Below, one piece after another: positions 41,265 to 49,738 of a stretch of 64,000 nucleotides of DNA (position 1 is its first letter; the number at the start of each line of letters is the position of its first letter). The stretch spans positions 124,001 through 188,000 of the forward strand of contig NZ_JAFVLN010000009.1 of assembly GCF_017377775.1 (NCBI RefSeq). Reading direction: 5' to 3'. Origin of the DNA: Streptomyces sp. VRA16 Mangrove soil. GTDB lineage: Bacteria > Actinomycetota > Actinomycetes > Streptomycetales > Streptomycetaceae. The position numbers were made by a program, and so were the translations under genes. The notes under the pieces were generated by a model. That model saw only the letters and a program-made list of their open reading frames with translations. It did not search any database and was not told the DNA's origin.

Positions 41265-41753
41265 ATGGCACGCCGTCTTCTCCCTGTGGGCCTCGACTTC
41301 GTCGAGACCGCTCCGCTGCGGCTCGTGTTCGCCCGTGAGGTGTCCGCCTCGCCGGAGGCGGTGTACGCCGCGCTCGCCGACGACGTGGCCGGGTGGCCGC
41401 AGTGGTTCTCCGCCGTGACGCTGGCGCGGCCTGTTGAGGACGGGGCGGACGGCCCGCGGCGCGAGGTGCGGCTCAAGGGCGGCACGCGGTTCGTCGAGAC
41501 GATCGTGGCCGCGGAGCCGGGCCAGGTGTACGCGTACCGGGTCGACGAGTCCAACGCCCCTGGTGTGCGGGCCCTGTTGGAGGAGTGGCGGATCACCGCG
41601 GTGCCCGGTGGGGCGCGGGTGCAGTGGACGTTCGCGGCCGACGGCGCCGCACCGTTCCGGATCGGCCTGAAGGTCGGCCGGGCCGGGTTCGGGCGGGCGT
41701 TCCGGGACGCCGTCGGGGCGCTGGAGCGGCGCCTGACCGCCGCCCGCACGTGA
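41265..41753 (+). CDS. SRPBCC (polyketide cyclase/START-like) protein
   Basis: A 162-residue single-domain SRPBCC protein (LVFAREVSASPEAVYAALADD, GWPQWFSAVTLA, GGARVQWTFAAD) with a ligand cavity fold used by cyclases and lipid-binding proteins. ATG follows GGGGGCTGAACG. It stands alone between the DeoR gene and a bidirectional terminator; substrate unknown. Confidence 0.84.
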   Translation: MARRLLPVGLDFVETAPLRLVFAREVSASPEAVYAALADDVAGWPQWFSAVTLARPVEDGADGPRREVRLKGGTRFVETIVAAEPGQVYAYRVDESNAPGVRALLEEWRITAVPGGARVQWTFAADGAAPFRIGLKVGRAGFGRAFRDAVGALERRLTAART

Positions 41754-41777
41754 CCTCACCCGACTGAACTCGGCGCC

Positions 41778-41819
41778 CGGCGACAGGAGTTGGCGTCGAG
41801 CGTCGCTCCTCGGTCGCCG
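41778..41819. terminator. Bidirectional hairpin between convergent genes
   Basis: CGGCGACAGGAG (41778-41789) pairs with CTCCTCGGTCGCCG (41806-41819) apart from a two-base bulge, leaving a 16-base loop. It lies between the convergent SRPBCC and cysteine-synthase-like stops. Confidence 0.55.
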
Positions 41820-41826
41820 CAGCGGG

Positions 41827-42978
41827 TCAGTCCCCCCACTCCCCCGTCGCCAGCAACCGCGTGACGGCCGCCGCGTACGGAGTGATGTCCAGGCCCTGCT
41901 GCGCCAGCCACTCGTCGGAGTAGTACTTGTCGAGGTAGCGGTCGCCCGGGTCGCACAGCAGCGTGACGACGCTCCCCTTGCGGCCCTGCGCCACCATCTC
42001 CGCGACGATCTTCAGGGCGCTCCACAGGCCCGTGCCGGTCGAACCGCCCGCCCTGCGGCCGATGGCGCCCTCCAGGGCGCGCACGGCCGCGACGCTCGCC
42101 GCATCGGGGACCTTCATCATGCGGTCGATGGCGCCGGGCACGAAGCTGGGCTCCATGCGGGGGCGGCCGATGCCCTCAATACGGGAGCCGCAGTCGCTCG
42201 TCGCGCCCGGGTTGTTCGTCGTCCAGCCCTCGAAGAAGCAGGAGTTCTCCGGGTCGGCGACGCAGATGCGGGTGTCGTGCTGCATGTAGTGGACGTAGCG
42301 GGCGAGGGTCGCCGAGGTGCCGCCGGTGCCGGCCGTGGCCACGATCCAGGTCGGACAGGGGTAGCGCTCCAGCTCCATCTGCCGGTAGATCGACTCGGCG
42401 ATGTTGTTGTTGCCCCGCCAGTCCGTGGCCCGCTCCGCATAGGTGAACTGGTCCATGTAGTGGCCGCCGGTGCGTGCCGCGAGGGCCGCCGACTCCTCGT
42501 ACATCTTTCGGGAGTCGTCGACGAAGTGGCACTGGCCGCCGTGGAATTCGATCAGTCGGCACTTCTCGGCGCTCGTCGTACGCGGCATCACCGCGATGAA
42601 GGGGACGCCGATCAGCTTCGCGAAGTACGCCTCGGAGACCGCTGTCGAGCCGCTGGACGCCTCGATCACCGGGCGTCCCGGTCGGATCCATCCGTTGCAC
42701 AGGGCGTACAGGAACAGCGAGCGGGCCAGGCGGTGCTTGAGGCTGCCGGTGGGATGCGTCGACTCGTCCTTCAGGTACAGGTCGATGCCCCAGTGCTCGG
42801 GGAGGGGGAAACGCAGCAGGTGGGTGTCGGCCGAGCGGTTGCTGTCGGCCTGCACTTTGCGGACGGCTTCTTTGAGCCAGGTTCGATAGTCGGGGTCCGT
42901 GTGGTCGACATCGAGCGTCGGCATCGGCTCCACGGCCGCGCCCCCGCCCACCGGGCGGCCTTGTTCAATGGTGCTCAC
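41827..42978 (-). CDS. PLP-dependent cysteine synthase family protein
   Basis: A 383-residue fold-type II PLP enzyme. The PLP lysine is in PTGSLKHRLA, the substrate loop in IEASSGSTAVSEAY, the phosphate-binding loop in ATAGTGGTSATLARY. The family comprises cysteine synthases and cystathionine beta-synthases without regulatory CBS domains; the GNNNIAESIYRQ region is typical of a divergent actinobacterial branch, so sulfhydrylase activity is not certain. GTG start eight bases after AAGGAG; divergent from the small gene at 43243. Confidence 0.88.
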   Translation of the reverse strand: MSTIEQGRPVGGGAAVEPMPTLDVDHTDPDYRTWLKEAVRKVQADSNRSADTHLLRFPLPEHWGIDLYLKDESTHPTGSLKHRLARSLFLYALCNGWIRPGRPVIEASSGSTAVSEAYFAKLIGVPFIAVMPRTTSAEKCRLIEFHGGQCHFVDDSRKMYEESAALAARTGGHYMDQFTYAERATDWRGNNNIAESIYRQMELERYPCPTWIVATAGTGGTSATLARYVHYMQHDTRICVADPENSCFFEGWTTNNPGATSDCGSRIEGIGRPRMEPSFVPGAIDRMMKVPDAASVAAVRALEGAIGRRAGGSTGTGLWSALKIVAEMVAQGRKGSVVTLLCDPGDRYLDKYYSDEWLAQQGLDITPYAAAVTRLLATGEWGD

Positions 42979-43242
42979 CGCGCGACTCCTTCGCGTCGTT
43001 CCGTCAGTCGAGAACTGACCGGACGCCTCGATCATAGACACCTTCCACACGCTTCTCACCTGCATAAACGCACCTTTGAGCACCTCAAAGGCACGCCTGG
43101 CGACACGGGGAACGCGCGTACGAGGGGGGCGCGAATTCCGTTTGCGCCCGCTGCTTCACACCACGTCCACATGCAGACTGGTGCTCCTGGCCAGGTGCGT
43201 GCAGACTGCACCGCACACAGGCACTCGAGGGGGCGAAGCGGC

Positions 43243-43560
43243 ATGGCGGAGCCGGAGTTCACGGCGACGGGCGTGCAGATAGGGCGGCGACTGCGCTCGC
43301 TGACCCGGGCCGGACAGATCCGGATCACGGGCGGCAGGCTCGAACTGCTCACGAGTTACGGCAGTGAGATCGACAGCGCGCCACTGGGTGAAGTCCGTGC
43401 GGGCAAGCCCTGGTTCGGCTCCGACGACCGCGCGACCGCCGAGGTCGACGGCAGGCGATATCTGCTGCGCCTCGGCGGGGGTGAGAGCGGGGACGCGGGA
43501 CCACCGGCGGCCCGCCGGTTCATCGACGCCGTGCGCAAGGCGGCGGCGCGCGCCACGTAG
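43243..43560 (+). CDS. Conserved small hypothetical protein
   Basis: A 105-residue soluble, basic protein without recognised motif (RRLRSLTRAGQIRITGGRLELLTSYGSEID is its most distinctive stretch, residues 15-44, predicted as helix then beta hairpins). ATG follows CGAGGGGGCGAAG. The 264 bases before it, shared with the divergent PLP gene, contain both promoters but no clear operator. Function unknown. Confidence 0.65.
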   Translation: MAEPEFTATGVQIGRRLRSLTRAGQIRITGGRLELLTSYGSEIDSAPLGEVRAGKPWFGSDDRATAEVDGRRYLLRLGGGESGDAGPPAARRFIDAVRKAAARAT

Positions 43561-43786
43561 CGCCCCTTGATCGTTCGTACGCGGCCCCAGTACCGGGAGC
43601 GATCGCCGAAGTTGCACGCCCGCACCCCCTGGGTCACTCTGGTCACACATCACTACTCAGGGTTTACCGGCGATGACGCTGCGAACCAGCCCGCCGGACA
43701 CTGCAGCGGGCGGTCCCGTCACAGCGCGGTCGCTCCGCTCGATCCGTACTCGTTCTCTTCCGGACTCAATTCGGGGAGTCGCAGCC

Positions 43787-44284
43787 GTGATCAGCCAGCC
43801 GAGCAGGCATTGCACGGTGGAGCTCCAAGCCCTGCCGTCGCGGATCGGACAGGTCCGCAGAATCGTATCGGCGCAATTGCGTTACTGGCATCTCGATCCG
43901 TTGATCGAGTTGGCCGCGCTCGGGGTGACCGAGCTGCTCACCAACGTCCATCGGCACGCCGAGCCGGACAAGATGTGCACCGTGGAGATCGAACTGCTGC
44001 GCGGCGCGCTCACCGTGTCGGTCCAGGACCACGACCCGCGGTTCCCGGTGGTGCGCGACGCGGATCCGCTCGCGACGTGCGGGCGCGGACTGGCGATGGT
44101 CGCCGCGGTGAGCGAGAGCTGGGGGGTGCGACCGCACGGTGAGAGCGGCAAGGTCGTCTGGTTCACCCTGACGGTGCCGTCGCCCGCGGTGGCCCTGTCG
44201 CCGCTGCCGGTGTACGGATCCGCGGCGGCGCTCCGTGCGGAGACGCCCCGACATGCTCCCGCCCGGTCGGCCGTCGCAGGCTGA
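43787..44284 (+). CDS. RsbW/SpoIIAB-like serine kinase-type ATPase (anti-sigma family)
   Basis: A 165-residue HATPase domain protein: N-box ELLTNVHRHAE, Mg-binding DHDPRF, G-box GRGLAMVAAVSESWG. Streptomyces have many such proteins acting as anti-sigma factors or switch kinases. The GTG at 43787 (VISQPSRHCTVEL) is preceded by GGGGAG at nine bases; upstream in-frame codons are unlike the family. No sigma factor or antagonist gene is adjacent. The 226-base region before it holds nothing else I can identify. Confidence 0.83.
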   Translation: MISQPSRHCTVELQALPSRIGQVRRIVSAQLRYWHLDPLIELAALGVTELLTNVHRHAEPDKMCTVEIELLRGALTVSVQDHDPRFPVVRDADPLATCGRGLAMVAAVSESWGVRPHGESGKVVWFTLTVPSPAVALSPLPVYGSAAALRAETPRHAPARSAVAG

Positions 44285-44316
44285 CCGGGCGGTGATCCTC
44301 GTCGTCGGGGCGTACG

Positions 44317-46878
44317 TCACTCGGTGGCGATGGCGCGCAGTACGTCCAGACGTGCCGCCCTGCGGGCCGGGCGCAGTCCCGCGAGGGCTCCGGCACTCAC
44401 TCCGACCAGTGCGACCATCAGCAGTTTGACCGGTGGCAGTGCGAACGCGAACGCGGTGTCACCGGCCCCGTCGGAGGCCTCGACCAGGACCCAGCCGAGG
44501 AATCCGCCGAGCACGAGCCCGCCGGCCGTGCCGAAGGCGGCGACGAGCACCGACTCCCAGCGGACCATGGCCCGCAGTTGCGGCCTGGTCTGGCCCACGG
44601 CGCGCAGCAGACCCAGTTCCCTGGTGCGTTCGTGGACCGCGAGGGTGAGCGTGTTGGCGATGCCCAGCAGGGCGATCAGGACCGCGAGGGCGAGCAGCGC
44701 GTAGACGAGGGTCAGCATCATGTCGATGCCGCCGGCCGAGGACTGCGCGTAGTCGTCCCGGGTCTGCACCGACGGGTCGCCGTACGCCGCGGCGGTCTTC
44801 TCCACGGCGGCCTTGCCGTCGGACGTGGAGACGCCGTCCTTGAAGGTGACGGAGATCAGCGTGTCGGAGTCCTGGCCGCGGTGCGGGGCCCAGGCCTGGC
44901 GCGTGATCACGTAGTCGCCGACGAGTTCGGACTGCCCGTAGACGGCGCGCACGGTGAAGGGTTCCTTCGTGCCGTCGGTGAAGGCGAGCGTGGCCGTGTC
45001 GCCGACCGCGAGGTGCTGTTCGTCGGCCTCGGCGCGGGTGAGTGCGATGCCGTCCCCGCCGAGGTTCTTCAGGGAGCCCCGGACCGTGCCGAGGTCGAAG
45101 GTCCTGGAGAGGGCGGCAGGGTCGGTGACGGTGAGGGCACGGCCCTTGCCGTCGACGTCCGCGACGCCCTTGCCCAGACCGACCGCGGTGTCCACCTGGG
45201 GCAGTTGCGCGAGGGCCGGGGCCAGCTTCGGGCTGAGGCCGCTGCCGCCCGCGCCGAAGGACGGCGTGGACACGGCGACGTCACCGGCGAAGGACCGGTC
45301 CACGGTCTGGTTCATGGTGGCCTTGAGCGAGGCGCCGAAGACCGTGAACAGCGAGACCACCGCGACACCGATCATCAGCGCGCCGGCCGTGGCCGCGGTG
45401 CGCTTCGGGCTGCGCATCGCGTTGCGCCGGGCGAGGCGTCCGCTCATGCCGCGCAGTTTGTCGAGCGGGTCGCCGAGGGCGCGTACGGCCGAGGTCGAGG
45501 CGACCGGGCCCAGCACCACGAACGCGACGAGGGCCAGGACGGCGCCGATGCCCGCGAGCATGAGCGACGGGGAGACCCGGACGCCGACGAAGGTGGCGGT
45601 GAGGGCGGCCGCGCCGAGCACGGTGCCGATGACGGCGCGGCGCCGCGAGGCACCGGAGTCGTCGACGGCGGTCTCGCGCAGGGCGGCCAGCGGTGCGGTG
45701 CGTCCGGCGCGCAGGGCGGGCAGCAGGGCCGAGCCGAGGCAGACCACGACGCCGACCGCGAGCGGCAGCACCATGGACAGCGCGCTGACGACCAGGTTCC
45801 CGTCGGGGAACGGGAAGCCGATGGCGGGGAAGAGCGCCTGCAGTCCGGCCGCCACCCCGATGCCGCCCGCGAGGCCCGCCGCCGACGCGAGGACGGCGAC
45901 GGCGCTCGCCTCGACGAGGGTGGTCGTGGTGACCTGGCGGCGGGAGGCGCCGATGGCGCGCAGCAGGGCGTTCTCACGGGTGCGCTGGGCGACGACGATC
46001 GCGAAGGTGTTGTGGATCGAGAACGTCGCGACGAGCAGTGCGATGCCGGAGAACACCAGCAGGAAGGTCGTGAAGAGGGTCAGGAACTGGCCGGAGATCA
46101 TGTCGGTGTTCTCCTGGGCCGACGCCTGGCCCGTGATGGCCTCGACGCCCTTGGGCAGGTGGGGCGTCAGGGTGTCGACCAGCCGCTGCTGGCTGACGCC
46201 GGGCCCGGCCCGCACGGCGATGGAGGATGCCTGCCCCGCCTTCGGCGTGAGGTACTTCTCGGCGTCGGCGCGGGTCATGCCGGTGAAGGTCACCTGGGCC
46301 ATGCCGTCCTCGCCGCCGAAGGTCGCGAGCCCGACGACGGTGACCTCGACCGGGTTCGGTGTGCGCAGCGTCGTGGTGTCGCCGATCTTCAGGTCGCCCT
46401 TCTCGGCGGCGCCCCGGTTGACGACGACCTCCCCGCTCTTGGCGGGGGCGCGGCCCTCGGCGAGCCGGTACGGGTTCAGCTTCGGGTCGGTGATCCAGTT
46501 TCCGGCGAGCGTGGGCGGTCCCTTGCCGCCGATGGGCTCGCCGTCGGCGCCGAGCAGCTGGCCGGCGCCCTGGATGCTGGGCACGGCCGCGGCGACGCCG
46601 GGCTGCCGGGCGAGCTCGTCGGCGAGCGAGCTCCGCACCGGCTGCCGCGTGCCCTGGCTCTCGCCGGGCGTGGTGATGACGTTCGTGCTGCGCACGACGG
46701 CGTCGGTGCCACTGGCGGCGCCCGCGAACATCGAGTCGAAGCTCGCGCGCAGCGTGTCGCCCATGACGAGGGTGCCCGCGAGGAAGGCAACGCCGAGCAG
46801 CACCGCGGTGAACGTGCCCGCGAAGCGCCGCTTGTGCGCGAGCAGCGACTTCAGGCTCAGGCGTACGGAGGTGTTCAT
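44317..46878 (-). CDS. MacB/FtsX-type ABC transporter permease
   Basis: An 853-residue permease with the duplicated FtsX plan: an N-terminal helix (about 15-40), large extracytoplasmic domain, three-helix FtsX block (about 255-400), a fifth helix near 430, second extracytoplasmic domain and a final three-helix block (about 720-845). The ATG overlaps the stop of the ATPase gene (ATGA). Such transporters export peptides, lipids or antibiotics; cargo unknown. Confidence 0.92.
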   Translation of the reverse strand: MNTSVRLSLKSLLAHKRRFAGTFTAVLLGVAFLAGTLVMGDTLRASFDSMFAGAASGTDAVVRSTNVITTPGESQGTRQPVRSSLADELARQPGVAAAVPSIQGAGQLLGADGEPIGGKGPPTLAGNWITDPKLNPYRLAEGRAPAKSGEVVVNRGAAEKGDLKIGDTTTLRTPNPVEVTVVGLATFGGEDGMAQVTFTGMTRADAEKYLTPKAGQASSIAVRAGPGVSQQRLVDTLTPHLPKGVEAITGQASAQENTDMISGQFLTLFTTFLLVFSGIALLVATFSIHNTFAIVVAQRTRENALLRAIGASRRQVTTTTLVEASAVAVLASAAGLAGGIGVAAGLQALFPAIGFPFPDGNLVVSALSMVLPLAVGVVVCLGSALLPALRAGRTAPLAALRETAVDDSGASRRRAVIGTVLGAAALTATFVGVRVSPSLMLAGIGAVLALVAFVVLGPVASTSAVRALGDPLDKLRGMSGRLARRNAMRSPKRTAATAGALMIGVAVVSLFTVFGASLKATMNQTVDRSFAGDVAVSTPSFGAGGSGLSPKLAPALAQLPQVDTAVGLGKGVADVDGKGRALTVTDPAALSRTFDLGTVRGSLKNLGGDGIALTRAEADEQHLAVGDTATLAFTDGTKEPFTVRAVYGQSELVGDYVITRQAWAPHRGQDSDTLISVTFKDGVSTSDGKAAVEKTAAAYGDPSVQTRDDYAQSSAGGIDMMLTLVYALLALAVLIALLGIANTLTLAVHERTRELGLLRAVGQTRPQLRAMVRWESVLVAAFGTAGGLVLGGFLGWVLVEASDGAGDTAFAFALPPVKLLMVALVGVSAGALAGLRPARRAARLDVLRAIATE

Positions 46879-47639
46879 GACGGTCGCGCCTCCTGCCCGG
46901 TGTCGAAGGCCTTCATACGGTCGAGGACCTTCTCGGCGGTCGGGTGCTCCATGCGGCCCGCGAGCCGTCCGTCGGCGAGGAAGACGACCTCGTCGGCGTG
47001 GGCGGCGGCGACCGGGTCGTGAGTGACCATGACGACGGTGCGGGAGGTGCGGCGCACGGTGTCGCCGAGCAGTCCGAGCACCTCCCCGCCGGAGCGCGAG
47101 TCGAGGTTGCCGGTCGGCTCGTCGGCGAAGACGACGTCGGGCCGGCCCGCGAACGCCCGTGCCACGGCGACGCGTTGCTGTTGTCCGCCGGAGAGTTCGG
47201 CGGGCCGGTGGTGCAGCCGGTCGCGCAGCCCCACCACGTCGACGAGGGCGTCCAGCCACTCCCGTTCGGGCCGCCGCCCGGCGAGATCGAGCGGCAGCGT
47301 GATGTTCTCGGCCACGGTCAGCGTCGGTACGAGGTTGAACGCCTGGAAGACGAACCCGATCCGGTCGCGGCGCAGCAGGGTCAGGCGCTTGTCGTCGAGG
47401 GCGCTCAGATCGGTGTCGCCGATGTACGCGGAGCCCTCGGTGAGGGTGTCGAGCCCCGCCGCACAGTGCATCAGGGTCGACTTGCCGGAGCCCGAGGGCC
47501 CCATGATCGCGGTGAACCGTCCGGCGCGGAAGTCGACGCTCACGCCGTCGAGGGCACGGACGGCGGTGTCGCCGGAGCCGTACACCTTGACGGCGTGCGC
47601 GACACGCGCCGCGGTGGCGGTGAGCGTCGCGGTGGTCAC
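46875..47639 (-). CDS. MacB/LolD-type ABC transporter ATPase
   Basis: A 254-residue ATPase with Walker A GPSGSGKST, Q-loop VFQAFNLVPTLTV, signature LSGGQQQRVAVARA, Walker B VVFADEPTGNLD and switch VTHDP. GTG start overlapping the SHOCT gene (GTGA) and stop overlapping the permease gene, so the three-gene exporter unit is translationally coupled. Confidence 0.95.
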   Translation of the reverse strand: MTTATLTATAARVAHAVKVYGSGDTAVRALDGVSVDFRAGRFTAIMGPSGSGKSTLMHCAAGLDTLTEGSAYIGDTDLSALDDKRLTLLRRDRIGFVFQAFNLVPTLTVAENITLPLDLAGRRPEREWLDALVDVVGLRDRLHHRPAELSGGQQQRVAVARAFAGRPDVVFADEPTGNLDSRSGGEVLGLLGDTVRRTSRTVVMVTHDPVAAAHADEVVFLADGRLAGRMEHPTAEKVLDRMKAFDTGQEARPS

Positions 47640-47935
47640 GCCGCACCGCCCTTGCCGCCACCGGCGTACTTCCCGAACTCCTCGTTCAGGACGGACAGCC
47701 GGCGCCAGTACTCGTCCTCGTCGATCTCACCGGCGGCGAACCGGCGGCCGAGGACGGCGATCGGCGACCGCTCGTCGACGCGGGGGTCGGGCCGCCACGG
47801 TCCGCGGCGCCCGCGCCACACCGTGCGGCGCAGCAGCGTGATGCCGCCGACCACGACGGCCGCCCAGATCAGCGGGAACAGCAGGATCCACGGGCCGGGG
47901 CCGCCGCCGGAACCGAAGTGCGCGAGGGTCTCCAT
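47636..47935 (-). CDS. Membrane-anchored SHOCT domain protein
   Basis: A 99-residue protein with one transmembrane helix (about residues 15-38) and a C-terminal SHOCT motif (AVLGRRFAAGEIDEDEYWRRLSVL). The second ATG (47935) is chosen because TTGGAG lies nine bases before it, while it abuts the first ATG at 47944. It heads the ABC exporter operon, divergent from the TetR gene. Confidence 0.82.
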   Translation of the reverse strand: METLAHFGSGGGPGPWILLFPLIWAAVVVGGITLLRRTVWRGRRGPWRPDPRVDERSPIAVLGRRFAAGEIDEDEYWRRLSVLNEEFGKYAGGGKGGAA

Positions 47936-48092
47936 CGGACTCATCTCCAAGAGGTCGGGCTCTGTCGTCGATGAGTCGAGCGTCGCGCCGCGAGGGGGTC
48001 CGCGTCGTCGTACGGCCAGCGGCACCGGGCGTACCACCGCGGGAGTACGCCCGGGATCTTCGGCTGCTCCCGGCGCCGGTCCCCGCCCGGCG

Positions 48093-48121
48093 TTGACTCT
48101 GTAACTACTAGTATGTACGGT
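48093..48121 (+). promoter_or_regulatory. Promoter of leaderless TetR gene with overlapping operator
   Basis: TTGACT (48093-48098), a 17-base spacer and TACGGT (48116-48121) form a good vegetative-type promoter whose start point would fall at or next to the ATG at 48128. Within it, GTAACTACTAGTATGTAC (48101-48118) is palindromic at 14 of 18 bases, centred on TACTAGTA, and would block the promoter if bound. Confidence 0.65.
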
Positions 48122-48127
48122 GACGTC

Positions 48128-48682
48128 ATGAGCACACAGGAGCGACTGATCGAGACGACCCGTGAGCTCCTGTGGGAGCGCGGTTACGTCGGCACGAGCC
48201 CGAAGGCGATCCTGCAGCGCGCGGGGGTCGGCCAGGGCAGCATGTACCACCACTTCGCCGGGAAGCCGGACCTCGCGCTCGCCGCGATCCGCCGGACCGG
48301 TGAGGAGATGCGGGCGACCGTCGACGGACTGCTGGGGGCGGACGGCTCGGCGTACGACCGGGTGTCGGCCTACCTGCTGCGCGAGCGGGACGTGCTGCGC
48401 GGCTGCCCCGTCGGACGGCTGACGATGGACCCGGACGTGATCGCCAGCGACGAGCTGCGCGCCCCGGTCGACGAGACGATCGCGTACGTGAAGAGCCGCC
48501 TGGCCGACGTCGTCCAAGAGGGCGTGGACAGCGGCGAGTTCGCGTCCGCCCTGAAGCCGCGCGAGATCGCGGCGGCGATCGTCGCGACCGTGCAGGGCGG
48601 CTATGTACTGGCGCGCGCCGCGGGCGACACGGACGCCTTCGACGCGGGCGTACGCGGCCTGCTCACCCTCCTGAAGCCCTGA
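48128..48682 (+). CDS. TetR-family regulator
   Basis: A 184-residue repressor: HTH at about residues 20-45 (GYVGTSPKAILQRAGVGQGSMYHHFAGKPDL) and a ligand-binding helical domain with a TetR_C-like GCPVGRLTMDPDVIA stretch. An ATG at 48113 is also in frame but falls inside the promoter, so the ATG at 48128, probably leaderless, is preferred. It heads an apparent operon with cupin, DUF4865 and phosphotriesterase-like genes and is divergent from the ABC exporter operon. Confidence 0.88.
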   Translation: MSTQERLIETTRELLWERGYVGTSPKAILQRAGVGQGSMYHHFAGKPDLALAAIRRTGEEMRATVDGLLGADGSAYDRVSAYLLRERDVLRGCPVGRLTMDPDVIASDELRAPVDETIAYVKSRLADVVQEGVDSGEFASALKPREIAAAIVATVQGGYVLARAAGDTDAFDAGVRGLLTLLKP

Positions 48683-48731
48683 ACCCGCGCCCCCGTTCGC
48701 TTCCCCCTTCTTCGAGTACCGAGGACTTCCA

Positions 48732-49133
48732 GTGCAGATCACACGCAACCGTCCGGACACCCGGCAGGGCCCGGCCGAGAACTTCACCGGCACGGTCTGG
48801 CTCGACGAGATCGCGGGAGCCGGGCTCCCCTCCCGGCTGCGGATGTTCACCGTGCACTTCGCACCCGGCGCGCACACCGCCTGGCACACGCACCCGCACG
48901 GCCAGGTGCTGCACGTCCTGGAGGGTGAGGGCCGGGTGCAGCGCAAGGGCGGCGACGTCGAGGTGATCCGGGCCGGCGACACGGTCTGGATCGAGCCGGA
49001 CGAATGGCACTGGCACGGGGCGGGACCGCGTACGTTCATGACGCATCTGGCCACGGTCGAGGCGGCCGAGGACGGGACGACGACCTGCTGGGGCGCACAC
49101 GTCGAGAACGCCGACGCGTACGCGGCCGGCTGA
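48732..49133 (+). CDS. Cupin-domain protein
   Basis: A 133-residue single cupin barrel with the metal motif HTHPHGQVLHVLEGEGRV and second motif IEPDEWHWHGA, both complete (three His and a Gln/Glu). Small cupins of this kind are often found with quinone- or aldehyde-detoxifying genes. GTG start after AGTACCGAGGAC; 49 bases after the TetR stop. Confidence 0.87.
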   Translation: MQITRNRPDTRQGPAENFTGTVWLDEIAGAGLPSRLRMFTVHFAPGAHTAWHTHPHGQVLHVLEGEGRVQRKGGDVEVIRAGDTVWIEPDEWHWHGAGPRTFMTHLATVEAAEDGTTTCWGAHVENADAYAAG

Positions 49134-49153
49134 GTCAGGAGGGACCACCGGCC

Positions 49154-49738
49154 ATGCAGGTGATGCAGTACGAGATCACGCTCCCCGCCGACTACGACAT
49201 GGACATCATCCGTGAACGGGTCGCCGCCAAGGGGCACTTGCTCGACGACTTCCCCGGCCTGGGCGCCAAGGCGTACCTGATCCGGGAGCGCGGGGTGCAC
49301 GGCTCGCCGGTGAACCAGTACGCGCCCTTCTACCTGTGGAGTACGCCGCAGGGCATGAACTCCTTTCTCTGGGGCCCGGGTTTCCAGGGGATCGTCCAGG
49401 ACTTCGGGCGGCCCGTCGTGCAGCACTGGACGGGCCTCGCCCACGAGGAGGGGCCCGCGTCCGCCGCGCCGGCCCGGACGGCGGTGCGCGCCCGCACCCC
49501 GATCGGGGCCGCCGACCACCTTCCCGACCTCGTGGCGGGCGCGGTCCGCGAGACGGCCGGCCTGGCCTCCCGGGACGGCGTGCTGTACGCGGCCGCGGGC
49601 ATCGACCCGCGCACCTGGGAGCTGCTGACGTTCTCCGTCTGGGAGCACGACGCGCCCGAGGCCGACGGCGACGTCTTCCAGGTCCTGCACCTCTCCCGGC
49701 CCGAACGTGACCTCCTCCCGAAGGGACAGCAGTGGTGA
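49154..49738 (+). CDS. DUF4865 family protein
   Basis: A 194-residue protein matching the pattern of the DUF4865 family: MQYEITLPADYDMDIIRERVA, KAYLIRERGVHGSPVNQYAPFYLW, GMNSFLWGPGFQGIVQDFGRP. Ferredoxin-like folds similar to antibiotic biosynthesis monooxygenases are expected, but function is not established. ATG after CAGGAGGGACC, 20 bases after the cupin gene; its stop overlaps the hydrolase start. Confidence 0.85.
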   Translation: MQVMQYEITLPADYDMDIIRERVAAKGHLLDDFPGLGAKAYLIRERGVHGSPVNQYAPFYLWSTPQGMNSFLWGPGFQGIVQDFGRPVVQHWTGLAHEEGPASAAPARTAVRARTPIGAADHLPDLVAGAVRETAGLASRDGVLYAAAGIDPRTWELLTFSVWEHDAPEADGDVFQVLHLSRPERDLLPKGQQW

